Below are positions 1 to 6,373 of a DNA stretch of 9,006 nucleotides, in pieces (the stretch's first letter is position 1; the number at the start of each line of letters is the position of its first letter). The notes under the pieces are model-generated. The model was not told the origin of the DNA, made no database searches, and worked only from the letters and a program-made list of their open reading frames with translations. The position numbers and the translations under genes are program-made. The stretch comes from Rhodospirillales bacterium RIFCSPLOWO2_12_FULL_67_15 (GTDB lineage Bacteria; Pseudomonadota; Alphaproteobacteria; Rhodospirillales; 2-12-FULL-67-15). The DNA lies in contig MIAC01000136.1 of the NCBI GenBank assembly GCA_001830475.1, positions 5,810-14,815 of the forward strand. Direction: 5' to 3'.

Positions 1-306
1 CTTCCCGATTCCGACCGGCAGAAGAAGGTGGTGCTCGGCTACAAGCGCGAATACGAGGCGCGTTACAAGTCCGACGTCTCAACCTTCGGCGGCCACGCCT
101 GGGACGGCCTGATGCTCGCGGTCGAGGCCATGAAGAAGGCGCGCTCGACCGACAAGGCGAAAGTGCGCGATGCGCTCGAGTCGATCCGCGATTTCATCGG
201 CATCGACGGCGTATTCAACATGACGCCCACGGACCATATGGGACTGGACCTCACCTACTTCCGCATGATCGAGGTGAAAAAGGGCAACTGGGTCCCGATC
301 CAGTAG
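1..306 (+). CDS. Liv-type ABC transporter substrate-binding protein, C-terminal fragment
   Basis: The frame is open from the first base of the window to TAG at 304-306, leaving 101 C-terminal residues of a protein whose start lies upstream. The fragment has the layout of the last lobe of a type I periplasmic binding protein (Peripla_BP_6, LivK-like): a helix with GGHAWDGLMLAVEAMKKA, a stretch reading KVRDALESIRDFIGIDGVF, and the closing DHMGLDLTYFRMIEVKKGNW typical of the HAAT family. Such proteins capture amino acids, short amides or organic and aromatic acids in the periplasm and deliver them to LivHM. It lies 28 bases upstream of livH, as the first visible gene of the importer operon. The ligand cannot be told, because most of the binding cleft is outside the window. 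Family is firm; the symbol livK is withheld because substrate is unknown. Confidence 0.9.
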   Translation, partial: LPDSDRQKKVVLGYKREYEARYKSDVSTFGGHAWDGLMLAVEAMKKARSTDKAKVRDALESIRDFIGIDGVFNMTPTDHMGLDLTYFRMIEVKKGNWVPIQ

Positions 307-334
307 CGCCTCCCCGGCCACCAGGCGAGTTGCG
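307..334 (+). promoter_or_regulatory. Small hairpin that overlaps the livH ribosome binding site
   Basis: CGCCT at 307-311 can pair with AGGCG at 323-327, leaving an 11-base loop. The right arm lies inside the best Shine-Dalgarno for livH (AGGCGAG, 323-329, five bases before ATG 335). Pairing would partly hide that site, a possible way to make less permease than binding protein. The stem is only 5 bp, so chance is a real alternative. Confidence 0.3.
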
Positions 335-1210
335 ATGAGCGCGCAGCTCGCTCAGTACCTGCTCAGCGGGCTGACCATCGGCGCGATCTACGCGCTGGTG
401 GCGCTCGGCTTCGCGATCATCTACAACGCGAGCCACGTCATCAACTTCGCGCAGGGCGAATTCGTGATGATCGGCGGCATGGCCACCGTTTCGCTCGCCA
501 ATGCCGGCCTGCCGGTGCTCGCCGCGATCCCGGTCGCGGTGCTCGCCGCCGCCGCGGTGGGCCTCGCGCTGGAGAAGTTCGCCGTCGAGCCCGCGCGCGG
601 CGCCTCCGTCGTCACGCTGATCATCATCACCATCGGCGCCTCGATCCTGCTGCGCGGCCTCGCCACGCTGGTGTGGGACAAGAACCTGCACGCGCTGAAG
701 CCCTTTTCCGGCGACCGGCCGATCGAGCTCGCGGGGGCGACGATCCTGCCGCAGAGCCTGTGGGTGCTGGGCGTCACCTTCGCGATCGTGCTCGCGCTGG
801 GCTGGTTTTTCGGCCGCACGCTGACCGGCAAGGCCATGCTCGCGACCTCCCACAACCCGCTCGCCGCGCAGCTGTGCGGCGTCAACGTGCGCTTCGTGCT
901 GCTGCTGTCGTTCGGCCTGTCGGCCGCGCTCGGCGCGGTCGCGGGGATCCTGATCGCGCCGATCACCCTGACCTCGTGGGATGTCGGCGTGATGCTCGGG
1001 CTCAAGGGCTTCGCCGCCGCCATCCTCGGCGGACTGGGAAGCGGCGCCGGCGCGGTGGTGGGCGGCCTCGCGCTCGGCATCGCCGAGAGCCTCGGCGCCG
1101 GGTACCTGAGCTCGGCGTACAAGGACGCGATCGCGTTCGTCATCATTCTCGCGGTGCTGTTCTTCATGCCGAGCGGCCTGTTCGGCAAGAAGAGCGCCGA
1201 GCGGGTCTAG
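335..1210 (+). CDS. livH: Branched-chain amino acid-type ABC transporter permease LivH
   Basis: This 291-residue inner-membrane protein is one of the two permeases of a HAAT-family importer and pairs with LivM to form the channel. The family signature SHVINFAQGEFVMIGG lies near residue 35, after a first hydrophobic segment (YLLSGLTIGAIYALVALGF). Several further membrane spans follow. The C-terminal block GLKGFAAAILGGLGSGAGAV contains the cytoplasmic coupling region that contacts the ATPases, and the protein ends with the usual MPSGLFGKK. The length is normal for LivH. ATG at 335 follows AGGCGAG by five bases and gives the expected N-terminus. It is the second gene of the operon, after the binding protein and before livM. 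The substrate is not predictable: in GC-rich proteobacteria many such systems carry aromatic or other organic acids rather than leucine. Confidence 0.95.
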   Translation: MSAQLAQYLLSGLTIGAIYALVALGFAIIYNASHVINFAQGEFVMIGGMATVSLANAGLPVLAAIPVAVLAAAAVGLALEKFAVEPARGASVVTLIIITIGASILLRGLATLVWDKNLHALKPFSGDRPIELAGATILPQSLWVLGVTFAIVLALGWFFGRTLTGKAMLATSHNPLAAQLCGVNVRFVLLLSFGLSAALGAVAGILIAPITLTSWDVGVMLGLKGFAAAILGGLGSGAGAVVGGLALGIAESLGAGYLSSAYKDAIAFVIILAVLFFMPSGLFGKKSAERV

Positions 1211-1252
1211 GAGGAGGTAACGGGGGAACCCGGGTTTCCCCGTTCCAGGCAC
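1211..1252 (+). promoter_or_regulatory. livM leader: strong Shine-Dalgarno separated from ATG by a 26-base hairpin
   Basis: Directly after the livH stop comes GAGGAGGT (1211-1218), a near-ideal ribosome binding site but 34 bases from the livM ATG at 1253. Bases 1219-1244 form an almost perfect palindrome: AACGGGGGAAC (1219-1229) pairs with GTTTCCCCGTT (1234-1244), 11 bp with one G-U pair (1226/1237), around the loop CCGG (1230-1233). Eight bases (CCAGGCAC) then lead to ATG. If the helix is folded, the Shine-Dalgarno and AUG are brought to a normal spacing of about eight bases. No ATG, GTG or TTG in the livM frame occurs between 1211 and 1252. It could instead be an mRNA-stability or attenuation element. 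No T-run follows, so a Rho-independent terminator is unlikely. Confidence 0.7.
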
Positions 1253-2194
1253 ATGAATTTGCGAACGCCGCGCACCGGGGGGCTCGCGCTGCTGGCGGCC
1301 GTGATCCTGTTTCTGCCGCTCGCCCTGGTGAACAACTACTGGTACGAGGTCGCGATCCTCGTCGGCATCAACGCGATCGTCTGCGTGGGCCTGAACCTGC
1401 TGATCGGCTACGCGGGGCAGATCAGCCTCGGCCACGCGGGGTTTTTCGGCCTCGGCGCCTACGGCTCGGCGGTCCTCACGGCGCGCTACGGCTGGCCGCC
1501 CGCGGCCGCGCTGGCCGCGACCACCGCCGGGGTGGCGCTGCTCGCCCTGCTGGTCGGCCGCCCGATCCTGAAACTGAAAGGGCATTACCTGGCGATGGCG
1601 ACGCTCGGCCTGGGCGTCATCATCTCGATCGTGGTCGTCACCGAGGACCGCCTCACCGGCGGGCCCGACGGGATGAGCGTGCCGGCGTTCACGCTGTTCG
1701 GCCTCGCCCTGGCGGGCGAGCGCCTCTGGTACTGGATCGTCGGCGGCGTGCTGCTCGCCGCAGTGTGGATCGCGCTCAACCTGATCGAATCGCCGGCGGG
1801 CCGCGCGCTGCGCGCGCTGCACGGCTCGGAGGTCGGGGCGCAGGTCTCGGGCATCGATGCGACCCGCGCCAAGCTCGGCATCTTCGTCATCTCGGCGGTG
1901 TTCGCCTCGCTCGCGGGCAGCATGACGGCGCACTATGCGGGCTTCATCACGCCGGGCAAGGTCGGTTTCTTCCATTCCATCGAGCTGGTCACCATGGTGG
2001 TCTTCGGCGGCATGGCCTCGACCTTCGGCGCGGTGATCGGCGCCGCGACGCTCACGCTGCTGCCGCAGCTGCTCACGGTGCTCAAGGAATACGAGATGGT
2101 GGTGTTCGGCGCCGTCCTGATCGCCACCATGGTGTTCCTGCCGCGAGGCTTTTTACCGAGTTTAGTTTTTATTTTGAAGAAAAAACAGAAATGA
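1253..2194 (+). CDS. livM: Branched-chain amino acid-type ABC transporter permease LivM
   Basis: A 313-residue integral membrane permease, partner of LivH. The hallmark GYAGQISLGHAGFFGLGAYG lies near residues 52-71 after two hydrophobic spans. GRPILKLKGHYLAMATLGLG is the conserved cytoplasmic and re-entry block, and SPAGRALRALHGSE followed by a long hydrophobic tail is the LivM coupling region. The start at 1253 is the only credible one near livH. The last 14 codons (2150-2191) are extremely A+T rich and encode a lysine-rich tail ending KKKQK, quite unlike the rest of the gene. The stop overlaps the livG start (ATGA, 2191-2194), so translation is probably coupled. A run of six A (2180-2185) precedes the stop. 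Function as a HAAT permease is secure, the transported compound is not. Confidence 0.95.
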   Translation: MNLRTPRTGGLALLAAVILFLPLALVNNYWYEVAILVGINAIVCVGLNLLIGYAGQISLGHAGFFGLGAYGSAVLTARYGWPPAAALAATTAGVALLALLVGRPILKLKGHYLAMATLGLGVIISIVVVTEDRLTGGPDGMSVPAFTLFGLALAGERLWYWIVGGVLLAAVWIALNLIESPAGRALRALHGSEVGAQVSGIDATRAKLGIFVISAVFASLAGSMTAHYAGFITPGKVGFFHSIELVTMVVFGGMASTFGAVIGAATLTLLPQLLTVLKEYEMVVFGAVLIATMVFLPRGFLPSLVFILKKKQK

Positions 2195-2970
2195 TCGCGC
2201 CGCAACTTTGCGTCACCGCGCTGTCGAAAGCCTTCGGCGGCGTGATGGCCGTCGACCAGGTGTCCTTCGATCTCGAACCGGGCAAGGTCAACTCGATCAT
2301 CGGGCCGAACGGCGCGGGCAAGACCACGCTGCTCAACCTGCTCACCGGGGTCTATGCGCCCTCCGCGGGCAACGTGGTTTTCGACGGCGCGGACGTCACC
2401 GGGCTCGCGCCGCACCAGCTTGCCGCGCGCGGCATGGGGCGCACCTTCCAGAACCTGCAGGTCTTCTTCAACATGAGCGCGCTCGAGAACGTGATGGTCG
2501 GCCGGCACCTGCGCGAGCGCGCCGGCTGGCTCGCGGCGATGCTGCGTTCGCCGCGCCTGGCCGCGGGCGAGCGCGAGAGCCGGGAGGAGGCCGCCGGGCT
2601 GATGCAGTTCGTCGGACTGGGCGAATACCTCGGCGCGGAGGCCGACGCGATGCCCTACGGCGCGCTCAAGCGCCTGGAGATCGCGCGCGCGCTGGGAGGC
2701 CGGCCGAAACTGCTGCTGCTCGATGAGCCCGCGGCGGGCCTCAACCAGACCGAAACGCAGGCCATCAACGCGCTGATCGTCCGCCTCGCGCAGTCCGGCG
2801 TGACGGTGGTGCTGGTCGAGCACAACATGCGCCTGGTGATGGGCGTCTCGGACCATATCGTGGTGCTCGACTACGGCCGCAAGCTCTGTGAAGGCTCGGC
2901 CGAGCAGGTACGCAACGATCCCAGGGTCATCGAGGCCTATCTGGGAAGCGCGGAGCCCGAAGCGTGCTAG
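2191..2970 (+). CDS. livG: HAAT ABC transporter ATP-binding protein LivG
   Basis: A 259-residue cytoplasmic ATPase of the importer. Walker A is GPNGAGKTT (residues 38-46), the Q-loop region reads GRTFQNLQVF, the signature is the degenerate YGALKRLEIARAL in place of LSGGQ, Walker B is LLLLDEP with D178 and E179, and the switch histidine is H211 in VEHNM. The closing NDPRVIEAYLG is typical of LivG. ATG at 2191 is chosen because it gives the standard N-terminus and overlaps the livM stop by four bases. The open frame extends far upstream only as a GC-rich shadow of livH and livM. The ribosome binding region is A-rich with no clear Shine-Dalgarno, suggesting reliance on coupling or an unstructured leader. 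LivG and LivF are expected to act as a heterodimer driving LivHM. Confidence 0.96.
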   Translation: MIAPQLCVTALSKAFGGVMAVDQVSFDLEPGKVNSIIGPNGAGKTTLLNLLTGVYAPSAGNVVFDGADVTGLAPHQLAARGMGRTFQNLQVFFNMSALENVMVGRHLRERAGWLAAMLRSPRLAAGERESREEAAGLMQFVGLGEYLGAEADAMPYGALKRLEIARALGGRPKLLLLDEPAAGLNQTETQAINALIVRLAQSGVTVVLVEHNMRLVMGVSDHIVVLDYGRKLCEGSAEQVRNDPRVIEAYLGSAEPEAC

Positions 2971-3662
2971 AAGTCAGCGCGCTGACCAGCCATTACGGGC
3001 GCATCCAGGCGCTCGCCGGGATCGACCTCACGGTCGAGGACGGCGAGCTGGTTGCGCTGGTGGGCGCGAATGGAGCCGGGAAGTCCACGCTCCTGCGTGC
3101 GATTTCCGGGGTACAGCCTTCTTCCGGAAAAATCATTTTCAACGGAAATGACATCAGCGGGGTCCGGTCCGACCGGCGGGTCCGCCTCGGCATCGTGCAG
3201 GTGCCGGAGGGGCGGCAGGTGTTCGGCCCGCTTTCGGTCGAGGACAACCTGAGGCTCGGGGCCTACACCCGGACGCGCGCCGAGAGCGACGCGGAGCTCG
3301 AGCGCGTGTACGCGATGTTCCCGGCGCTGAAGGAACGGCGCGGCCAGGCCGCGGGGGTCCTGTCGGGCGGCCAGCAGCAGATGCTCGCCATGGGCCGCGG
3401 GCTGATGGCGAAACCCCGCCTGCTGCTGCTCGATGAGCCCTCGATGGGGCTCGCGCCGCGGCTGGTGGAAGAGATATTCGCCAAGGTGCGCGCACTGAAA
3501 GCGGCGCGTACCACCATTTTCCTGGTGGACCAGAACGCGCGCGCGGCGCTTTCGGTGGCCGACCGCGGCTACGTGCTCGAAACCGGCCGGGTGGTGCTGG
3601 CGGGCTCCGGGGCCGAGCTGCTCGCCGACGAAAAGGTGCGGCAGGCCTACCTGGGCCTGTAG
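2964..3662 (+). CDS. livF: HAAT ABC transporter ATP-binding protein LivF
   Basis: The second ATPase of the importer, 232 residues, normal LivF length. It shows Walker A GANGAGKST (34-42), the VPEGRQVFGPLSVEDNL block characteristic of LivF, signature LSGGQQQM (133-140) and Walker B LLLLDEP with D157 and E158. The switch position reads VDQN rather than VEH. LivF proteins normally have EQN here, so the missing histidine is a family trait and not damage. The start is GTG at 2964, seven bases inside the end of livG, so the two are translationally coupled. A short lower-GC patch (about 40% G+C over 3111-3150) covers SSGKIIFNGND. This is the last importer gene, with a 76-base gap to the next. Confidence 0.95.
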   Translation: MLEVSALTSHYGRIQALAGIDLTVEDGELVALVGANGAGKSTLLRAISGVQPSSGKIIFNGNDISGVRSDRRVRLGIVQVPEGRQVFGPLSVEDNLRLGAYTRTRAESDAELERVYAMFPALKERRGQAAGVLSGGQQQMLAMGRGLMAKPRLLLLDEPSMGLAPRLVEEIFAKVRALKAARTTIFLVDQNARAALSVADRGYVLETGRVVLAGSGAELLADEKVRQAYLGL

Positions 3663-3738
3663 CCGCCACCCGCTGTGTTCGATAGTGCACAGAAAGGCTC
3701 GGTCAGGTACGCGACAGTTGTACGATAGGAGCAAACCG
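3663..3738 (+). promoter_or_regulatory. Gap after livF with the ribosome binding site that fixes the next start
   Basis: AGGAG at 3727-3731 sits seven bases before ATG 3739 and decides the start of the binding-protein gene over the upstream in-frame ATG at 3685, which has no such site. CTGTG (3673-3677) and CACAG (3688-3692) form a short spaced inverted repeat that could be an operator half-site pair, but five-base arms are weak. I see no convincing sigma-70 promoter and no terminator with a T-run, so read-through from livF is possible. Confidence 0.5.
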
Positions 3739-4596
3739 ATGCGGCACTTTCGAAAGCACCTCGTTACACCCGCAAAAATCGTCGTCGCGGCGTTGCTTGC
3801 CGCGATCCTCGCCCTGGCGGCGGGAGGCGCCGCCGCACAGCCCTTGCGCATTGCCGGATCGGGGGCGAACGTGGGCGCGATCGAAATGCTGGCGACGGAG
3901 TTCGCGAAATCGCATCCCGGGGCCAGATTCGCGCCGATCCAGGCCGTGGGAACCGGCTCCTCGATCCGGGCGGCGGCGGGACGTGCGCTGGACCTTGCGC
4001 TCACCTCGCGGCCGCTGTCCGACGCGGAACGCGCGCTCGGGCTCGTGCAGATCGAGTACGCGCGCACCCCGTTTGTCATGGTCGTGAGCCGCAAGATGGC
4101 GCTGGATGCGATTTCGAGCGCCCAGCTTGCCGAGTTGTACGCCGGAAAACTCACCCGCTGGCCCGAGGGCGCGCGCGTGCGGCCGGTGCTGCGGCCGGCG
4201 GATGACGGCGATATCGCGATCCTGAAGTCGCTTTCGCCGGCCGTTGCCCGCGGCTTGGACGAGGCGCTCCGGCGGCCCGGGATGATCGTCGCCACCACCG
4301 ACCGCGACGCAACCGAAATGGCCGAGAAAACCTCCGGCGCCATCGCCGCCAGCACATTGGGGTTGATCCTTGCCGAAGGGCGCGCGGTCAAGCCGTTGAG
4401 GCTCGACGGCATCGAGCCGAGCCTCGAGGCGCTCGCGTCGGGCCGTTACGTCCATCAGAAACGGCTCTTTGTGGTGCACGGCCCCCAGCCACTGCCGGAG
4501 ACGGCGAAGCGCTTCATCGAATTTCTGGGCAGCGCGCAGGCCAAGGCGCTGTTCGCGCGCACCGGACACCTGGTCCCGCCATTCGCCGCACGCTGA
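3739..4596 (+). CDS. Exported PstS-like solute-binding protein (orphan, next to a diguanylate cyclase)
   Basis: A 285-residue periplasmic type II binding protein (PBP-like fold). Residues 1-33 form a signal peptide: a basic start (MRHFRKH), a hydrophobic core (VVAALLAAILALAAGG) and a likely AAA-Q cleavage at 33/34. The mature protein opens with LRIAGSG, has GTGSSIR at 71-77 and LDLALTSRPL at 84-93, the pattern by which PstS-type proteins start and hold an oxyanion. YARTPFVMVVSR and LAELYAGKLTRWP follow the family order. The second PstS anion loop, usually SGT-like after an RP pair, here reads RPADDGD (152-158), acidic, so phosphate is doubtful. No pstC, pstA or pstB is nearby. The diguanylate cyclase gene starts one base after its stop, so it may be a sensor ligand-binder rather than a transport component. 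The ligand is unknown. Confidence 0.82.
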   Translation: MRHFRKHLVTPAKIVVAALLAAILALAAGGAAAQPLRIAGSGANVGAIEMLATEFAKSHPGARFAPIQAVGTGSSIRAAAGRALDLALTSRPLSDAERALGLVQIEYARTPFVMVVSRKMALDAISSAQLAELYAGKLTRWPEGARVRPVLRPADDGDIAILKSLSPAVARGLDEALRRPGMIVATTDRDATEMAEKTSGAIAASTLGLILAEGRAVKPLRLDGIEPSLEALASGRYVHQKRLFVVHGPQPLPETAKRFIEFLGSAQAKALFARTGHLVPPFAAR

Positions 4597-4597
4597 G

Positions 4598-6241
4598 ATG
4601 AGCCGATCAGCCATAGGCCGGCCGCTGGTCGCGCTGGCGGTAATTCTGGCAGTTACTGTCGGTCTTGCGCCGCCGGTGGTGTACTGCCTCACCGGCTATG
4701 CGAGTCTGGAGGCGGCGCTCGAAACGAGCGTGCACATCGAGGGCCTCGCCATCACGCGCCTGATCAACAACAGCCCGGAAACCTGGGAGTTCCAGGAGCG
4801 CCTGCTCAACGAAGTGCTGTCCTTCAATCCCTCCCTAGACTCAGGGGCGAGGGAGGAGATGGTCAGAATCGTGGCGCGCGACGGGCGCGTGATCCTCGAA
4901 GCGGGCAAGACGCCGCCCGTGCCGATTCTCATGCGCGCCGCGGACCTGCTCGATTCCGGAGAGGCCGTTGCGCGAATCGAGGCCGCCGTATCGTTGCGGC
5001 CGCTGTTGCTGCGTACGGCGCTACTTGGCGCGCTGGGGCTGGCGCTCGGTCTGGCCGTCTTCGCGTTGCTGCGCTGGCTGCCGATGCGCACCATCGACCG
5101 GGCGTTCCTGCGGGTGCAGGAAGAAGCGAAGCGCGCCGAGAATGCACTCGCGGAGCGGGCGGCCGCGGATTCGCGGCTGCGCGAACTGAACGCAGATCTG
5201 GAACGGCGCGTGACCGAGCGGACGCTTGAACTGGAGCATACGGTGGCGCGCGTCGAGCGGCAGAACCGCGATGCGGCGCTGCTCGCCGAGCTCTCGGGGT
5301 TGCTGCAAAGCTGCCAGAGCCTGGAGGAGGCCGGAGTGATCGTCGGCCAGTACTGCGCCCGGGCGTATCCGCAGGGTCCGGGGGCGGTGTATCTGGTCCG
5401 GTCGTCGCGCAATTATCTGGACCGGCTCGCCGCGTGGGGCGAACCTCCTCCGGTGGCGAGCTTCGCCCCTGCGGAGTGCTGGGCAATGCGCCGCGGACGC
5501 GTGCACAGCGCCCGCGGCGGGGACATCGCGCTCGCCTGTGCGCACGCACAGCCGCAGGCCGATGGCGCGCTGTGCATTCCGTTGAACGGGCAGGACGGCG
5601 CGATCGGGCTTTTGCACCTCGAAGCCGGCGCTGAGGCGGCGAAGTCGGCGCAGGCGATGGCAGAGCAGCTTGCGCTCGCGCTGGGGAACCTGCAGCTGAG
5701 GGAGACACTGCGCGAGCAGTCGATCCGCGACGCGCTGACCGGGCTTCATAACCGGCGCTACCTGGAGGAGTCGCTCGATCGCGAAATCGCGAGGGCCAAA
5801 CGCACGCAGGCGCAGCTTGCGGTGTTCATGCTCGATGCGGACCACTTCAAGGGCTTCAACGACCGGCACGGTCACGAGGCGGGCGATGAGGTGCTGCGGG
5901 CACTTGGCCGCACGCTGAGGGGCGCGGTGCGCGCAAGCGACCTCGCCTGCCGCTTTGGTGGCGAAGAATTTACGATAGTTCTTGTGGAGAGCGATGCGAA
6001 GAGCGCGCGCGAGTGGGCGGGGCGCCTTGCGGCCGACCTGCGCCAGTTGGAGGTTAAGCACGCCGGCAAGAGCCTGCCGCAATTCACGCTGTCGATGGGT
6101 CTTGCGATGTACCCGGCACATGGCGCGGACCGGGAGACGTTGCTGCAAGCGGCGGATCTTGCACTCTACGAAGCGAAGCACTCGGGCAGGGACTGCCTGG
6201 CGGTGGCAGGCGAGCGGGAGGATAAGGCGCGCGTCGCATGA
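4598..6241 (+). CDS. Membrane GAF-GGDEF diguanylate cyclase
   Basis: A 547-residue inner-membrane enzyme that makes cyclic di-GMP from two GTP. Membrane span one is about 10-31 and span two about 136-158. They enclose a roughly 100-residue periplasmic sensor region (TRLINNSPETWEFQERLL, then VRIVARDGRVILEAG). A long charged coiled coil (about 165-235) follows, then a GAF-like domain (about 235-370). The GGDEF domain begins at DALTGLHNRRY (378 on) and carries the catalytic GGEEF at 454-458. RASD at 445-448, five residues before it, is an intact inhibitory I-site, so both activity and product inhibition are expected. No EAL or HD-GYP phosphodiesterase domain is present. ATG 4598 lies one base after the upstream stop (TGAG-ATG) with only a weak ribosome site, implying translational coupling. 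The signal sensed by the GAF and periplasmic parts is unknown. Confidence 0.93.
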   Translation: MSRSAIGRPLVALAVILAVTVGLAPPVVYCLTGYASLEAALETSVHIEGLAITRLINNSPETWEFQERLLNEVLSFNPSLDSGAREEMVRIVARDGRVILEAGKTPPVPILMRAADLLDSGEAVARIEAAVSLRPLLLRTALLGALGLALGLAVFALLRWLPMRTIDRAFLRVQEEAKRAENALAERAAADSRLRELNADLERRVTERTLELEHTVARVERQNRDAALLAELSGLLQSCQSLEEAGVIVGQYCARAYPQGPGAVYLVRSSRNYLDRLAAWGEPPPVASFAPAECWAMRRGRVHSARGGDIALACAHAQPQADGALCIPLNGQDGAIGLLHLEAGAEAAKSAQAMAEQLALALGNLQLRETLREQSIRDALTGLHNRRYLEESLDREIARAKRTQAQLAVFMLDADHFKGFNDRHGHEAGDEVLRALGRTLRGAVRASDLACRFGGEEFTIVLVESDAKSAREWAGRLAADLRQLEVKHAGKSLPQFTLSMGLAMYPAHGADRETLLQAADLALYEAKHSGRDCLAVAGEREDKARVA

Positions 6242-6326
6242 CGATCCGGGTGCAGATCGCCACTTTCGCGGGTACGACCAGATTCGCCTGAGGGCGAAGC
6301 AGCGCTGATTTGAAGCTGTTCCTGAG
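6242..6326 (+). terminator. Possible hairpin ending the cyclase transcript
   Basis: TTCGCC (6283-6288) pairs with GGCGAA (6293-6298) around the loop TGAG, and the 8-base palindrome CAGCGCTG (6300-6307) follows at once. There is no proper T-run (only GATTTG), so if this terminates transcription it does so weakly. The rest of the interval shows no gene or other recognisable site. Confidence 0.28.
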
Positions 6327-6340
6327 TTGACGTGGATCAA
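6327..6340 (+). promoter_or_regulatory. FNR/Anr-type binding site upstream of the thioesterase-molybdoenzyme operon
   Basis: TTGACGTGGATCAA matches the CRP/FNR-superfamily anaerobic consensus TTGAY-N4-RTCAA at every defined position. Its centre (6333.5) is about 40 bases upstream of the thioesterase ATG. FNR, Anr or Dnr bind such sites under low oxygen or with nitrogen oxides. The site fits the anaerobic character of a molybdoenzyme operon. It is the only full match I noticed in the window. Class II activation, with the site near -41.5, would put the transcript start almost on the start codon. Confidence 0.72.
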
Positions 6341-6373
6341 ACCGGCGCCCGTCCCCGGATGCTCAGATAGAGC

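Noticed and set aside
251..1975. Very long minus-strand open frame opposite livH and livM
   Set aside because: Translation is full of D, R, E, H and A repeats typical of the reverse of GC-rich genes, has no domain, and lies opposite two clear permeases.
673..2190. Upstream extension of the livG frame giving a 765-residue protein
   Set aside because: The first 506 residues are arginine-rich shadow translation of livH and livM. A standard LivG begins at ATG 2191.
2709..3440. Identical run of about 20 bases around the Walker B motif in livG and livF as a repeat element
   Set aside because: Both encode LLLLDEP in paralogous ATPases with the same codon bias, so the identity is explained by homology.
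3515..3540. Missing switch histidine in LivF as evidence of an inactive ATPase
   Set aside because: LivF proteins, including that of E. coli, normally have a QN pair at this place, and all other ATPase motifs are intact.
3715..3731. TACGAT at 3721-3726 as a -10 promoter box
   Set aside because: It touches the ribosome binding site, so the transcript would start at the gene with no room for that site, and no -35 is found at the right distance.
3685..3738. Earlier ATG at 3685 as start of the binding protein
   Set aside because: It would place 18 residues before a normal signal peptide and has no ribosome site; AGGAG seven bases before 3739 marks the real start.
2967..4412. Long minus-strand frame across livF and the binding-protein gene
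   Set aside because: It overlaps two well-supported genes and shows low-complexity composition and no family features.
4469..4597. N-terminal extension of the cyclase from ATG 4469
   Set aside because: The added 43 residues lie inside the binding-protein gene and read as out-of-frame arginine-rich text; ATG 4598 directly precedes the first membrane span.
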